DNA of 64,000 nucleotides, taken from the IMG/VR virus record IMGVR_UViG_3300008448_000046, positions 1-64,000 of that record; one strand, given 5' to 3'. Source of the stretch: a virus. Under the pieces are notes generated by a model, which worked only from the letters and a program-made list of their open reading frames with translations, ran no database searches and was not told where the DNA came from. Positions 33,224-41,706 of this stretch are shown one piece after another. Position 1 is the first letter of the stretch; each line of letters begins with the position of its first letter. The translations under genes were made by a program, and so were the position numbers.

Positions 33224-34717
33224 ATGCCGTACACAATTGATAGATACAGTGGCGCTTTCGATCCAATAATCGTAGAAGATGGCACTGTTGATAGCACTTT
33301 AGATATCAAGTTAGTTGGAAAAAACTATGCCGGATACGGAGAAGTGCAGAATGAAAACTTTGTACATTTGCTAGAAAATTTTGCAGGCGGAACTGAGCCA
33401 CCTCGAAAAATTGCCGGACAACTTTGGTATAATTCTAGCACTAAAAAACTTAATTACTTTGACGGTACACGATTTAAAGTCGCTGGCGGCTCTATTGCTA
33501 GTGGTCAAGAACCATCGGGATTAGTAGCAGGCGATTTTTGGTTTGATACAGACAACGACTTGTTATATGTTTGGAACGGAACAGAAAAAGTTCTAATTGG
33601 GCCACAGGGTATTGCCGGACAAGGCACTATTCAAATGAAGGCACTTGAAGTTACAGCAGATGACAATACTCTAAGATATATTATTGCAGGTATCGTAGAA
33701 GATATTGGAGTATTTACAGTAAGTTCTTCGGCCGATTTTGTATTATCGGAACCAGATAAACCTACTGAATTAGAATACTTTACTGAAATCAAAACAGGAC
33801 TCACGCTAAGTGCCGATGCAGGATATAAGTATCACGGAGTAGCATCTGATGCTGATCAGTTAGGTGGAATCCCATCTTCAGATTATGTTACTAAATCCGG
33901 TGTAAATGCAGCGTTTACTAGCGTAGCATCATTTTCTAATTCTGGTTTTACTGTAGGAACTTCGACTCCTAAACTTGAATGTTTAATGCAAGGGTCGGAT
34001 CCTACAGTAAGAGCTACTGGCTCAAGTTTAACATTAGGTGTAGGTAATGCAAAACTTATGCAGATATTTCCAACTAAAATTATGCCCGATGTTGGAAATA
34101 CGTACGATATTGGTGACCCTGGAGCAAAGTATGCTGTAGTATATGCTACACAATTTAATGGTACTGCTACACAATCTAATACTTTAAGAGAAGCCGGCGG
34201 CAGTTATGCAGCAGCTGATATTACCGGCACTTCCGGAACGATTGTTTGTAGAACCGATACTTCAGAAGTAATAGATGGTACTACTATACCTCCAGGCTCA
34301 ATCAAAGGCGAATATTTTACAGGTATTGCTTTACAAGCACAATTTGCTGACTTAGCAGAAAAATATCTAGCTGACAGTGACTACATTGTAGGAACCGTAG
34401 TTACTGTAGGCGGTGACGCTGAAGTGACTGCATCACAAAGTGGTGACAGAGCACTAGGTGTAGTAAGTGGAAACCCTGCTTATATGATGAACAGTACACT
34501 AGAAGGCGGCACATACATTGCTTTAAAAGGAAGAGTGCCAGTAAAAGTGGTTGGTCCAGTAAACAAAGGTGACCGATTAATTGCGGCCAACGATGGTTGT
34601 GCCGAAAGAGTTGCGGTAGGTAACACTATTAGCAAGGGAATTTTTAATATTTTCGCTATTGCCCTAGAATCAAACAATGATTCTGGTGTCAAATTAGTCG
34701 AAGCAGTTATTTTATAA
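33224..34717 (+). CDS. Tail fibre-like protein (third of three relatives)
   Basis: A 497-residue protein with the shared N-terminal module (YGEVQNENFVHLLENFAG, AGQLWYNSSTKKLNYFDG, AGDFWFDTDNDLLYVWNG). The middle has VGNTYDIGDPGAKYAVVYAT, a fibre repeat that usually precedes a C-terminal chaperone or tip domain. The C-terminal 130 residues start ADLAEKYLADSDYIVGTVV and run through GDRALGVVSGNPAYMMN to the end; this block recurs in marine T4-like fibre proteins and may be an autoprocessing or trimerisation domain, though no catalytic residues can be named. It has its own late box. Confidence 0.76.
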   Translation: MPYTIDRYSGAFDPIIVEDGTVDSTLDIKLVGKNYAGYGEVQNENFVHLLENFAGGTEPPRKIAGQLWYNSSTKKLNYFDGTRFKVAGGSIASGQEPSGLVAGDFWFDTDNDLLYVWNGTEKVLIGPQGIAGQGTIQMKALEVTADDNTLRYIIAGIVEDIGVFTVSSSADFVLSEPDKPTELEYFTEIKTGLTLSADAGYKYHGVASDADQLGGIPSSDYVTKSGVNAAFTSVASFSNSGFTVGTSTPKLECLMQGSDPTVRATGSSLTLGVGNAKLMQIFPTKIMPDVGNTYDIGDPGAKYAVVYATQFNGTATQSNTLREAGGSYAAADITGTSGTIVCRTDTSEVIDGTTIPPGSIKGEYFTGIALQAQFADLAEKYLADSDYIVGTVVTVGGDAEVTASQSGDRALGVVSGNPAYMMNSTLEGGTYIALKGRVPVKVVGPVNKGDRLIAANDGCAERVAVGNTISKGIFNIFAIALESNNDSGVKLVEAVIL

Positions 34718-34729
34718 GGAATTGAAAAA

Positions 34730-35785
34730 ATGGCAAAAATTACAGCAGCACAATATAATGCTATTCAATCTTCAGTTGCATCTATTTTAGGCACCGGTAG
34801 CGGGAATTCTGGTTATGGACAATCAGTAGCTTCTTCTCAAGTTGTGGCAGGATCAACTATTAGATTGAGTCAGTTTACAAATCTACGAAACGATTTGATA
34901 AGAATCAGAAATCACCAGGGAGTGGGTATTACTAACGGCTCCGGAGCAACTGGTAGTCCAGCTGGTTCCTATAATCAACTTATTGTTCCAACAAGTACAT
35001 CTGTTATTTCTGATGCGCTTAGAGTACAATATACCAACATGTCCGGACAAATTGCAACAGACAAACTAGTTAGACCAGCTGAGGCTAATTTAATAGTTTC
35101 AGTTATCAACAACACAGTAACGATCCCAGCTCAGTTTTCGCTAACAACATTAGCAAATGCGGCTGGTTCAAATTCAACTACTGCTACTTTTAATGGTACT
35201 AGAGTTCATACTATTACTGTTACTGGCAGTACTGCTAATCCAGCAAGCGGTAATCAAGGGTCAACAACAGCTAACTCCGCTGCTAATCTAAGACATTTCT
35301 TTAATGCAGGCGGAAGTTTTAGATTTAGCGCAAGTCGTACCGGTGGATCAGTTAACAATAAAAACACCTACTGGACAGCATTGCTTAATTTTGGAACAAT
35401 TGAGTTTAGAGGAGATACTGTTACTGTTTCTACTGCTGGTTTGTATAGCGGTACAGTTACTACTAGTGTTAATTATAGAACATTAACAACTAGCCCACAG
35501 ACATTCTTTACTATTGCTGGTTCAGTTGTAACTGGTGCGACTAACACTCCGTACAATACTGCTTCTGTTACTATGACAGCTCAAAAAACAGCAGACAACT
35601 CGGGAATGACATTCATCATCACTTATAATGATGCTTCAGTTGGCGGCGGTGGCCCTAACGATGAACAAGTTGACGGAACATTTGCTAGTAACTGTGCTTT
35701 ATTAAGACCGGTTGGAACTATTCAAACTTCCGGAACTAACAGTGTTACAATTGTCGCTCCAACAGTTACATCCACAATGACTTAA
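34730..35785 (+). CDS. Ser/Thr/Asn-rich virion protein of marine myoviruses
   Basis: A 351-residue protein 12 bases after the fibre triplet with AAGGA ahead of its ATG. The N terminus MAKITAAQYNAIQSSVASIL and the block STIRLSQFTNLRNDLIRIRNHQG are conserved in proteins placed beside the fibre genes of marine T4-like phages. The rest is beta-rich with many Thr, Asn, Gly and Ser (SNSTTATFNGTRVHTITVTG; FRFSASRTGGSVNNKNTYW), as in surface decoration or fibre-tip adhesins. No enzymatic motif is seen. It is the last gene of the structural block before the terminator at 35819. Confidence 0.68.
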   Translation: MAKITAAQYNAIQSSVASILGTGSGNSGYGQSVASSQVVAGSTIRLSQFTNLRNDLIRIRNHQGVGITNGSGATGSPAGSYNQLIVPTSTSVISDALRVQYTNMSGQIATDKLVRPAEANLIVSVINNTVTIPAQFSLTTLANAAGSNSTTATFNGTRVHTITVTGSTANPASGNQGSTTANSAANLRHFFNAGGSFRFSASRTGGSVNNKNTYWTALLNFGTIEFRGDTVTVSTAGLYSGTVTTSVNYRTLTTSPQTFFTIAGSVVTGATNTPYNTASVTMTAQKTADNSGMTFIITYNDASVGGGGPNDEQVDGTFASNCALLRPVGTIQTSGTNSVTIVAPTVTSTMT

Positions 35786-35818
35786 TCAAGACTTTAGATT
35801 AAGGCTTAAAAAAAAGAT

Positions 35819-35853
35819 AACTATACTTGCTTAGGCAGTATAGTTATTTTTTT
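35819..35853 (+). terminator. Rho-independent terminator closing the structural block
   Basis: Perfect 9-bp stem AACTATACT (35819-35827) with AGTATAGTT (35837-35845), a 9-base loop, and an A then seven T (35846-35853). A run of eight A lies just upstream, so the hairpin could also work on the other strand. Confidence 0.88.
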
Positions 35854-35862
35854 GGAGTAAAA

Positions 35863-36213
35863 ATGGACGACAAAGTTCAAAAAGCGTATGAAGTTGCCAA
35901 TTATATGACAACTTTAGCTAATCAAAAGTCAATTTTAAAGCAAGAATTCAAACAAAATCTAGTTTATTTTTTCCAAGGGCACACGTTCCAAGTATCAAAA
36001 GATCTAATAACTTTTGTAAAAACTCTTATAGACTTGAAACAAGATACAGATGTGGTGCTTATAGATGATAACGACCTTCCCATCAAGATCAAAAATCTTA
36101 ATGTGTTTTTAGAAGATATTCTAAATCAGTACTTTATGGCAGTTAACAGTTATCAAACCAAATATCAACAATTAAAACTTTCTAGAAAGGTTGAGAGTTT
36201 AGTTCAATTATGA
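35863..36213 (+). CDS. Uncharacterised helical protein
   Basis: A 116-residue protein starting at MDDKVQKAYE; the ATG at 35863 follows GGAG in the T-rich tail of the terminator, whereas the longer frame would begin inside the hairpin. It looks mostly alpha-helical (AYEVANYMTTLANQKSILK; YFMAVNSYQTKYQQLKL) with a central beta-like segment DTDVVLIDDNDLPIKI. I do not recognise the family. Its stop overlaps the next start (ATGA), so it opens the accessory operon and may be a chaperone or partner for the transferase-like proteins that follow. Confidence 0.6.
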   Translation: MDDKVQKAYEVANYMTTLANQKSILKQEFKQNLVYFFQGHTFQVSKDLITFVKTLIDLKQDTDVVLIDDNDLPIKIKNLNVFLEDILNQYFMAVNSYQTKYQQLKLSRKVESLVQL

Positions 36214-37043
36214 CTAAGGGTGTCTTAATCTTTGCCTTCAATAACGAAACTATTGATTATGTTAAATTAGCCAAGCTGGCTGCTAGTAGAGTCGCACAAT
36301 TTTTAAAGGTACCTGTTACATTAGTTACTGATGTACAAGTTGATAAAGAAAATTTATTTGACAATGTTATTCTTTTAGCGAAAGAATTGGGTCAAAAAAG
36401 ATTATTTCATGACGGGTCTTTAAAAAACTTTGTCGATGAGTGGAATAATCTTTCTAGACACACCTGTTATGACCTAAGTCCTTACGATGAAACTTTAGTA
36501 ATTGACTGCGATTATATAATTAACTCTGATTTTTTAAATTGTTGCTGGGGTAAGACTAGCGATTTTTTAATTTTTAAAGATAGTTTTGATCTAGCTAGTT
36601 GGAGAAATATCAAAGAATTTAATCACATTAGTGAATATAGCATTGATTTTTATTGGGCCACTGTTTTTTATTTTAGAAAAACTGAAAAGAATCAATTATT
36701 TTTTAATTTAGTTGAATATATTAAAGATAATTGGAGCTATTATGTGATGATGTATCAAACATTAAGTTCAAATTATCGAAATGACATCGCGTATAGTATT
36801 GCGATACATATGTTTAATGGGTTTTCTAAAGAAAATTTTATAGAAATATTTCCAGCCAAAATAGCATATGTATTAGATAAAGATCATATCTTATCATTTG
36901 AAGATAATAAAATGACATTTTTATTAGAACATCCCTCGTCTGCTAATGAATACATTGTGTCCAAGACTGAAGGTATGGATGTGCATGTTATGAATAAACT
37001 TAGTTTACTACGATTAATGGACAATAAGGAATTATATGTCTAA
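36210..37043 (+). CDS. Glycosyltransferase-like protein (GT-A fold, first of pair)
   Basis: A 277-residue protein related in length and layout to the next gene. An N-terminal Rossmann-like start (KGVLIFAFNNETIDYVKLAK) is followed by PVTLVTDV, then LVIDCDYII with the DxD-type pair D99/D101 that binds metal and nucleotide-sugar in GT-A enzymes. A WRNIKEFNHISEYSIDFYW segment follows. No membrane segment or signal peptide is visible, so it would act in the host cytoplasm. The acceptor is unknown. Assignment rests on fold-like pattern and the DxD, not on a close match. Confidence 0.6.
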   Translation: MTKGVLIFAFNNETIDYVKLAKLAASRVAQFLKVPVTLVTDVQVDKENLFDNVILLAKELGQKRLFHDGSLKNFVDEWNNLSRHTCYDLSPYDETLVIDCDYIINSDFLNCCWGKTSDFLIFKDSFDLASWRNIKEFNHISEYSIDFYWATVFYFRKTEKNQLFFNLVEYIKDNWSYYVMMYQTLSSNYRNDIAYSIAIHMFNGFSKENFIEIFPAKIAYVLDKDHILSFEDNKMTFLLEHPSSANEYIVSKTEGMDVHVMNKLSLLRLMDNKELYV

Positions 37044-37890
37044 AGGTCATGTTATTTTTGCTCAAAATTCTGATGTAAACTATCTTAGACAGGCATACGC
37101 ACTTGCATTAAGTATAAAATTACATAATAAAATAAATCAAGTTTGTGTTATTACTAATGACAAAGTACCCGAGCACTATAAAAAAGTATTTGATTATATA
37201 GTCGAAATTCCGTGGAATGATGAAGCTAAAGACAGTGTTTGGAAAATTGAAAATAGATGGAAAATAATTTATGTAACACCGTTTAAAGAAAATTTAGTTT
37301 ATGACAGCGATATGCTATTGTTGAATTCTAATGATCATTGGTGGAATGTTTTAAAAAATAAAGATGTAGTGTTATCTAGCAACGTGTTTAATTATCGAGG
37401 TAATAAAATTACTTCTAATTATTATAGACAATCTTTTGAAGAAAATAAATTACCAAATACATATTTTGGATTACATTATTTCAAAAAAAATGAAAGTTCT
37501 TTTGAATTTTATAAATGGTTAGAAATTTTAACAAAAAATTATCAGACCTTTTATCAAAAATTTTGTCCTAGCACTCAACAAACTTGGGCTAGTATGGATG
37601 TTTCGTCGGCATTGATTTTAAAAATTTTAGATGTTGAGGAACAATGTACACTAAAAACTCTGTCAATCCCAACCTTTACACATATGAAACCAGCATTACA
37701 AGATTGGTCATTGTTGCCCTTTTCTTGGTATGATACTGTAAGTAGTGTGTTTACTGATCAATGCGAATTAAAAATAGGAAATATTTTGCAAAACGGTGTA
37801 TTCCATTATGTAGAAGATGAGTTTTTAACACATGAGATTATTCAAAAACTTGAAAATAAATTAAAGAAAAATGCCGAAGAAAAAATATAA
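37036..37890 (+). CDS. GT8-like glycosyltransferase (second of pair)
   Basis: A 284-residue protein overlapping the previous gene by 8 bases, with AAGGA before its ATG. It begins KGHVIFAQNSDVNYLRQAYA, has ALSIKLHNKINQVCVITND, and the DxD motif LVYDSDMLLL (D90, D92) typical of GT8 and related nucleotide-sugar transferases. TYFGLHYFKKNESSFEFYKW and TWASMDVSSALILKIL fit the acceptor half. The shared N-terminal pattern with the preceding gene indicates tandem duplication and divergence. Probable role: adding sugars to a phage or host-surface molecule. Donor and acceptor are unknown. Confidence 0.68.
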   Translation: MSKGHVIFAQNSDVNYLRQAYALALSIKLHNKINQVCVITNDKVPEHYKKVFDYIVEIPWNDEAKDSVWKIENRWKIIYVTPFKENLVYDSDMLLLNSNDHWWNVLKNKDVVLSSNVFNYRGNKITSNYYRQSFEENKLPNTYFGLHYFKKNESSFEFYKWLEILTKNYQTFYQKFCPSTQQTWASMDVSSALILKILDVEEQCTLKTLSIPTFTHMKPALQDWSLLPFSWYDTVSSVFTDQCELKIGNILQNGVFHYVEDEFLTHEIIQKLENKLKKNAEEKI

Positions 37891-38422
37891 TCCAACAGAC
37901 ATATTTTTATATTTTAATGATAGCGGAGTTATAGAATCTATAAGTCCTGAATTAGAAGAATCTAAAAAATTTATAGCTTTAGACTTTGACGAACAGCAAA
38001 AATTTTCAAGTAGTGGATTTCAAATTGGTAATTGTATGATAACTTTTGCCGATGACGGTAGTTATGAAATTAAAGAAGTTGAAAAATCTATACCTCCTAC
38101 AGTACACAGTTATATTCACATTATTAGACCAATGATTGATTCACGTGAAGAGTGCTTGATTCAAAGAATGTCCAATTGTTGGAGATTTAGACTTTCGCCT
38201 ACAGTTAAAAAAAGAATATTAAGAGATCAAAATAGGAATATAAATTTCTATATTTGTAAAAAACAAGACATACACTTTTTAATTAGAACAATAAGATTTC
38301 AATTATATGATTTAGTTGAAAATGACTTTATCGAAGTTCCGTATGCTTACGAAAACGAAAACGATTTAACAAAGTTTTCAATGGTAACAGAACAGTATTT
38401 TAAAACATATGGATTATTATGA
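37871..38422 (+). CDS. Uncharacterised conserved phage protein
   Basis: A 183-residue protein that starts 20 bases inside the preceding gene. The N terminus PTDIFLYFNDSGVIESISPE resembles a small beta-rich domain seen in proteins near marine phage tail genes, where a DNG/DSG turn precedes 'ISP'. A second part holds IIRPMIDSREECLIQRMSN and CWRFRLSPTVKKRIL. No catalytic motif is evident. It sits between two pairs of transferase-like genes, so it may bind or guide their substrate. That is context only. Confidence 0.58.
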   Translation: MPKKKYNPTDIFLYFNDSGVIESISPELEESKKFIALDFDEQQKFSSSGFQIGNCMITFADDGSYEIKEVEKSIPPTVHSYIHIIRPMIDSREECLIQRMSNCWRFRLSPTVKKRILRDQNRNINFYICKKQDIHFLIRTIRFQLYDLVENDFIEVPYAYENENDLTKFSMVTEQYFKTYGLL

Positions 38423-39348
38423 CTAAAACTTTTAACATTATTGATTGCGATGTGATATATTTGAGCTATGACGAGCCAAACGCTGAAAAAAATTATGCAG
38501 ATTTGCTAACTAAATGCCCGTGGGCAAAGCGTGTACACGGTGTTGAAGGATCTGATTCAGCGCACAAGGCCTGTGCAAAATTAGCAGACACCGAAAGAAT
38601 CGTTATAATTGATGGAGATAACATAGTAAATCCTAAATTTTTTGAACAAACAATTGAAATTGATTCAGAAGAGTTATATAATCGAAGTGTAGTGTCTTGG
38701 TGTGCATTAAATGTAGTAAACGGATTAATGTATGGAAACGGTGGGATCAAAAGTTGGCCCAGAGAGTTCGTGTTGAACATGAAAACTCATGAAAACGCTG
38801 ACGCTAATAATCCTCAAAGCCAAGTTGATTTTTGTTGGGATATTAATTACATAACATTAGACGAATGCATGAGTTGGGTGTATAATAATGCTACACCTTG
38901 GCAAGCATGGCGGGCCGGATTCCGTGAAGGTGTCAAAATGAGTTTGACACAAGGAGTTAAACTAGAAAATACTAAAAAATTTATTCACAGTGTACATAAA
39001 AAGAATTATCATAGATTGTTAGCCTGGTTAAATGTTGGATCAGATGTAGAAAACGGTTACTGGGCAATGTTCGGGGCAAGACAAGGATGTTATATGACAA
39101 ATTGTACTGATTGGGATTATGTAAATGTTAGAGATTTTAAATGGTTAAATCAATTTTGGGAAGATCAAAATGCAACACTGACTGAAGATCGTATGAAAGA
39201 TGAAGTAGAAATTTTAGGAGAAAAACTTAAAAGCGAATTAGATATTCCTGTGAGTAGTCCGCTTGATCCAATACAGAGTAAATTTTTTAAAGAAGTGTTT
39301 ACTAACCCTTCTAGAGTAACTACTGGTGCTAGAGTTGTTAAACGATGA
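38419..39348 (+). CDS. Phage glycosyltransferase-like protein (first of second pair)
   Basis: A 309-residue protein coupled to the preceding stop (ATGA). Conserved blocks are VIYLSYDEPNAEKNYADLL, AKRVHGVEGSDSAHKACAK and IVIIDGDNIV (DGD, D65/D67), then NVVNGLMYGNGGIKSWPRE and WQAWRAGFREGVKM. The same blocks, including RVHG and DGD, occur in the next gene. This family is widespread in marine T4-like phages and looks like a GT-A-type transferase, with the DGD pair as metal site. The substrate is unknown. The C-terminal 100 residues are specific to this copy. Confidence 0.62.
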   Translation: MTKTFNIIDCDVIYLSYDEPNAEKNYADLLTKCPWAKRVHGVEGSDSAHKACAKLADTERIVIIDGDNIVNPKFFEQTIEIDSEELYNRSVVSWCALNVVNGLMYGNGGIKSWPREFVLNMKTHENADANNPQSQVDFCWDINYITLDECMSWVYNNATPWQAWRAGFREGVKMSLTQGVKLENTKKFIHSVHKKNYHRLLAWLNVGSDVENGYWAMFGARQGCYMTNCTDWDYVNVRDFKWLNQFWEDQNATLTEDRMKDEVEILGEKLKSELDIPVSSPLDPIQSKFFKEVFTNPSRVTTGARVVKR

Positions 39349-40025
39349 TGTATGACATTGTGTTTATCAGCTACCAAGAACCTAATGCTGAGGAAAATTA
39401 CAAAAATTTACTAAACAACTTTCCAATGACAAAACGTGTACACGGAGTTAAAGGAATACATCAAGCACACATTGCCGCAGCACAGAAATGTTTAACTAAG
39501 ATGTTTTGGGTTGTTGATGGTGATGCAAAAGTGTTAGAAGATTTTAATTTTGATTATAATGTTTCTAATCAGTATCTAGAACATGTTCACGTCTGGAGAA
39601 GTCTAAATCCAGTTAACGGACTAGTGTACGGATACGGAGGAATCAAACTTCTCCCAAGAAAACTAACTTTAAATATGGATGTTTCTAAACCTGATATGAC
39701 AACTAGTATTAGTAGACATTTTGTTCCAGTTTCCCAGGTTAGTAATATTACTGTTTTTAATACTGATCCGTTTAATACATGGAAAAGTGCATTTAGAGAG
39801 TGTGTAAAATTAAGTAGTAAAGTAATTGATAGGCAAAAATCTAATGAGACTGAGGAAAGATTAAATGTTTGGAGATCAGTAGGATCTGATAAGCCTTATG
39901 GAGAATATGCAATTCGCGGTGCGCATGAGGGTACTAACTACGGAACTGAAAACAAAGGCAACGTTGATGCCTTAAAAAAAATAAACGACTTTATATGGTT
40001 AAAGGAAAAATTTGATGGAAATTAA
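39345..40025 (+). CDS. Phage glycosyltransferase-like protein (second of second pair)
   Basis: A 226-residue shorter relative of the preceding protein. It has IVFISYQEPNAEENYKNLL, TKRVHGVKGIHQAHIAAA, WVVDGDAKVL (DGD, D58/D60), NPVNGLVYGYGGIKLLPRK and WKSAFRECVKL. Two adjacent ATGs (39345, 39348) are possible; the first overlaps the previous stop. It lacks the C-terminal extension of its neighbour. Tandem duplicates of this family suggest two successive or alternative sugar additions. Function is inferred from motifs and setting. Confidence 0.63.
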   Translation: MMYDIVFISYQEPNAEENYKNLLNNFPMTKRVHGVKGIHQAHIAAAQKCLTKMFWVVDGDAKVLEDFNFDYNVSNQYLEHVHVWRSLNPVNGLVYGYGGIKLLPRKLTLNMDVSKPDMTTSISRHFVPVSQVSNITVFNTDPFNTWKSAFRECVKLSSKVIDRQKSNETEERLNVWRSVGSDKPYGEYAIRGAHEGTNYGTENKGNVDALKKINDFIWLKEKFDGN

Positions 40026-41124
40026 AGATTTGTTGGATAGATTTGAACTGTTATTCAATACTAATGAACGAATATCTGATTTACGCAGGTCTTATACTGA
40101 TAAAGACTTTTCTAGTATTTTTAGATTATTAGATAATGAAGAATTAAGAAAAGCTGTAATGGAGAAAAATCTACACAGTATTTTTAGACTTTTTGATGAG
40201 AATGAATATACTGAGGATATAAGAAAAGCAGTCATTGAAGAAAATATGTATAGTATTTTTAGAGTTATTCCTAATTTAGAAAACGATGGAATTGAAGAAT
40301 TAAGAAAAGCTGTAACTGAAAAAAATTTACACAGTATTTTTAGATTAGTAGAAAATGAAGAATTAAGAAAGGCAGTTGTTGAAGAAAATTTATATAGTAT
40401 TTTTAGGATTTGTAATAATGAAGAATTAAGAAAATTAGTACTAGAAGACAACGTTTGGAGTCTTTGGAAGATTTTATCTAACGAATTAGAAACACAGTTT
40501 GTTTCAGCATTTAAAAGTTTTTATATTGAACAAGTAAATTATGATGACGATTGTTTTTCTCGAGGACAACTAGCTAGCAAAATGTGGTTAATACATGAGC
40601 TAAAGAAACTTGATTTAGATTTAGGAACGGTATTTTTATGTGCAGGCTGGTACGGTACTCTTGCTGTAATGATGTTCGAAAGCAATTTAAAAATTAACAA
40701 AGTTAGAAGTTTTGATATTGATCCTAGTTGTGTTAAAATAGCAGAAAGATTTAATAAACCGTGGGAAATGGATTCGTGGAAATTTAAAGCTGGAATTGCT
40801 GACATTTTAAGCTTAAATTATAATAAGACAACTTACGATGTTTTTAAGCCAGACGGAACAACAGTAACTTTAGTAGATATTCCTAATACGATAATTAATA
40901 CTAGTTGTGAACATATAGGAAATTTTAATCAATGGTACGAAAGTATACCAGATGGGACACTAGTGATTTTGCAAACTAACGATTATTTTGACATTGAAGA
41001 TCACGTAAACTGTTCTAGTTCTTTGATTGACTTTACAGACAAAACTCCGATGAGAGATTGTCTGTACGAAGGTGAATTAGAATTACCAAAATATAGGAGA
41101 TTTTTGAGAATTGGATATAAATGA
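40015..41124 (+). CDS. Repeat-domain protein fused to a methyltransferase-like domain
   Basis: A 369-residue protein; the ATG at 40015 overlaps the previous gene by 11 bases. Residues about 23-158 are six degenerate copies of a 21-27-residue unit with consensus 'LRKAVxEeNlySIFRlxdNEE', probably short helical hairpins. The C-terminal half resembles a class I SAM-dependent methyltransferase as found in marine T4-like phages: SRGQLASKMWLIHEL, the glycine-type loop LCAGWYGTLAVMMFE, then VRSFDIDPSCVKIAERFN as the acidic strand-2 motif and AGIADILSL. I infer a methyltransferase carrying a repeat scaffold for substrate or partner binding. The repeat-plus-methyltransferase fusion is unusual. Neighbouring transferase and radical SAM genes suggest one pathway. 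Confidence 0.66.
   Translation: MEIKDLLDRFELLFNTNERISDLRRSYTDKDFSSIFRLLDNEELRKAVMEKNLHSIFRLFDENEYTEDIRKAVIEENMYSIFRVIPNLENDGIEELRKAVTEKNLHSIFRLVENEELRKAVVEENLYSIFRICNNEELRKLVLEDNVWSLWKILSNELETQFVSAFKSFYIEQVNYDDDCFSRGQLASKMWLIHELKKLDLDLGTVFLCAGWYGTLAVMMFESNLKINKVRSFDIDPSCVKIAERFNKPWEMDSWKFKAGIADILSLNYNKTTYDVFKPDGTTVTLVDIPNTIINTSCEHIGNFNQWYESIPDGTLVILQTNDYFDIEDHVNCSSSLIDFTDKTPMRDCLYEGELELPKYRRFLRIGYK
40081..40488 (+). repeat. Six in-frame imperfect coding repeats
   Basis: Units begin at 40081, 40144, 40219, 40300, 40363 and 40426. Spacings of 63, 75, 81, 63 and 63 bases keep the reading frame. The most conserved DNA words are TTAAGAAAAGCTGTA at the start and AGTATTTTTAGA in the middle. Third-position changes and insertions of 4 and 6 codons show divergence after duplication. 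Confidence 0.85.
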
Positions 41125-41335
41125 TTTTGATTTAAGAACTCTTCAAAAAGAATCTGCAAGAGCTCTAGTAGCTATAGAAGCTACCAACAATAATATTTTT
41201 AAATTTAACCAGCAGGCTCATCACGATAGCCAAAATTGGTATAAGGCTGTAATTGAATGGTATATCAACGAGTATGGTGGATTACCAAGTCATGTTGGTC
41301 CAGGAAAAGATGTTAAATTAGTTTTGGATAATTAA
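41111..41335 (+). CDS. Small uncharacterised protein with a TTG start
   Basis: A 74-residue protein. No in-frame ATG is available at the 5' end, and the TTG at 41111 overlaps the end of the methyltransferase-like gene by 14 bases. An N-terminal helix (ESARALVAIEATNNNIFKF) is followed by DSQNWYKAVIEWYINEYGG and LPSHVGPGKDVKL. Its last base is the first base of the next start codon. Size and position beside radical SAM genes make it a possible small substrate or scaffold protein, but it has no Cys and no clear leader/core division, so this is weak. Confidence 0.5.
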   Translation: MDINDFDLRTLQKESARALVAIEATNNNIFKFNQQAHHDSQNWYKAVIEWYINEYGGLPSHVGPGKDVKLVLDN

Positions 41336-41706
41336 TGTTAGAATTTACCAAGCCATTAAAAATTTATTTGTTTAAAGAAACTAACGAAGTTAGTTTAAGT
41401 ATTCTTGTCAGCTCTAACACAGTAAACACTTACATGTTAAAGGTGGAAGATTTTGAAAAAATATTAGGATTTTGGAATAAAAAAGGTGGATGTCAAATAC
41501 AAACTGATAATGCAGTTTGGCACATCCAATATAAAACTTCGGGACCTAGACCAGAGTCAAAACCTGTTGCATATGTTAGAATAGCAATATACTTAAAAAG
41601 TCAAGCATTTCATTATAGAGTAGATTACGATGATGTATATGAAATGCAAAAAGATTACTTTTATCAAAAAAATAATAAAATGTATTGGGATAAGGAAACA
41701 CAATGA
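41335..41706 (+). CDS. Uncharacterised protein
   Basis: A 123-residue protein coupled at both ends (TAATG-type overlap upstream, ATGA downstream). It looks like a compact alpha/beta domain: LKIYLFKETNEVSLSILVSS, MLKVEDFEKILGFWNKKGGC, VWHIQYKTSG and VAYVRIAIYLKSQAFHY. There is one cysteine. I do not recognise it. Immediate coupling to the radical SAM gene makes a role as its partner or peptide-recognition subunit conceivable, but this is only context. Confidence 0.5.
   Translation: MLEFTKPLKIYLFKETNEVSLSILVSSNTVNTYMLKVEDFEKILGFWNKKGGCQIQTDNAVWHIQYKTSGPRPESKPVAYVRIAIYLKSQAFHYRVDYDDVYEMQKDYFYQKNNKMYWDKETQ

Noticed and set aside
40081-40488. CRISPR-like array
   Set aside because: The repeats are in frame within a coding gene, diverged, and without unique spacers of constant length.
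41111-41335. Precursor peptide for the radical SAM enzymes
   Set aside because: No Cys, no leader/core boundary and no Gly-Gly or similar cleavage site; kept only as an uncharacterised protein.
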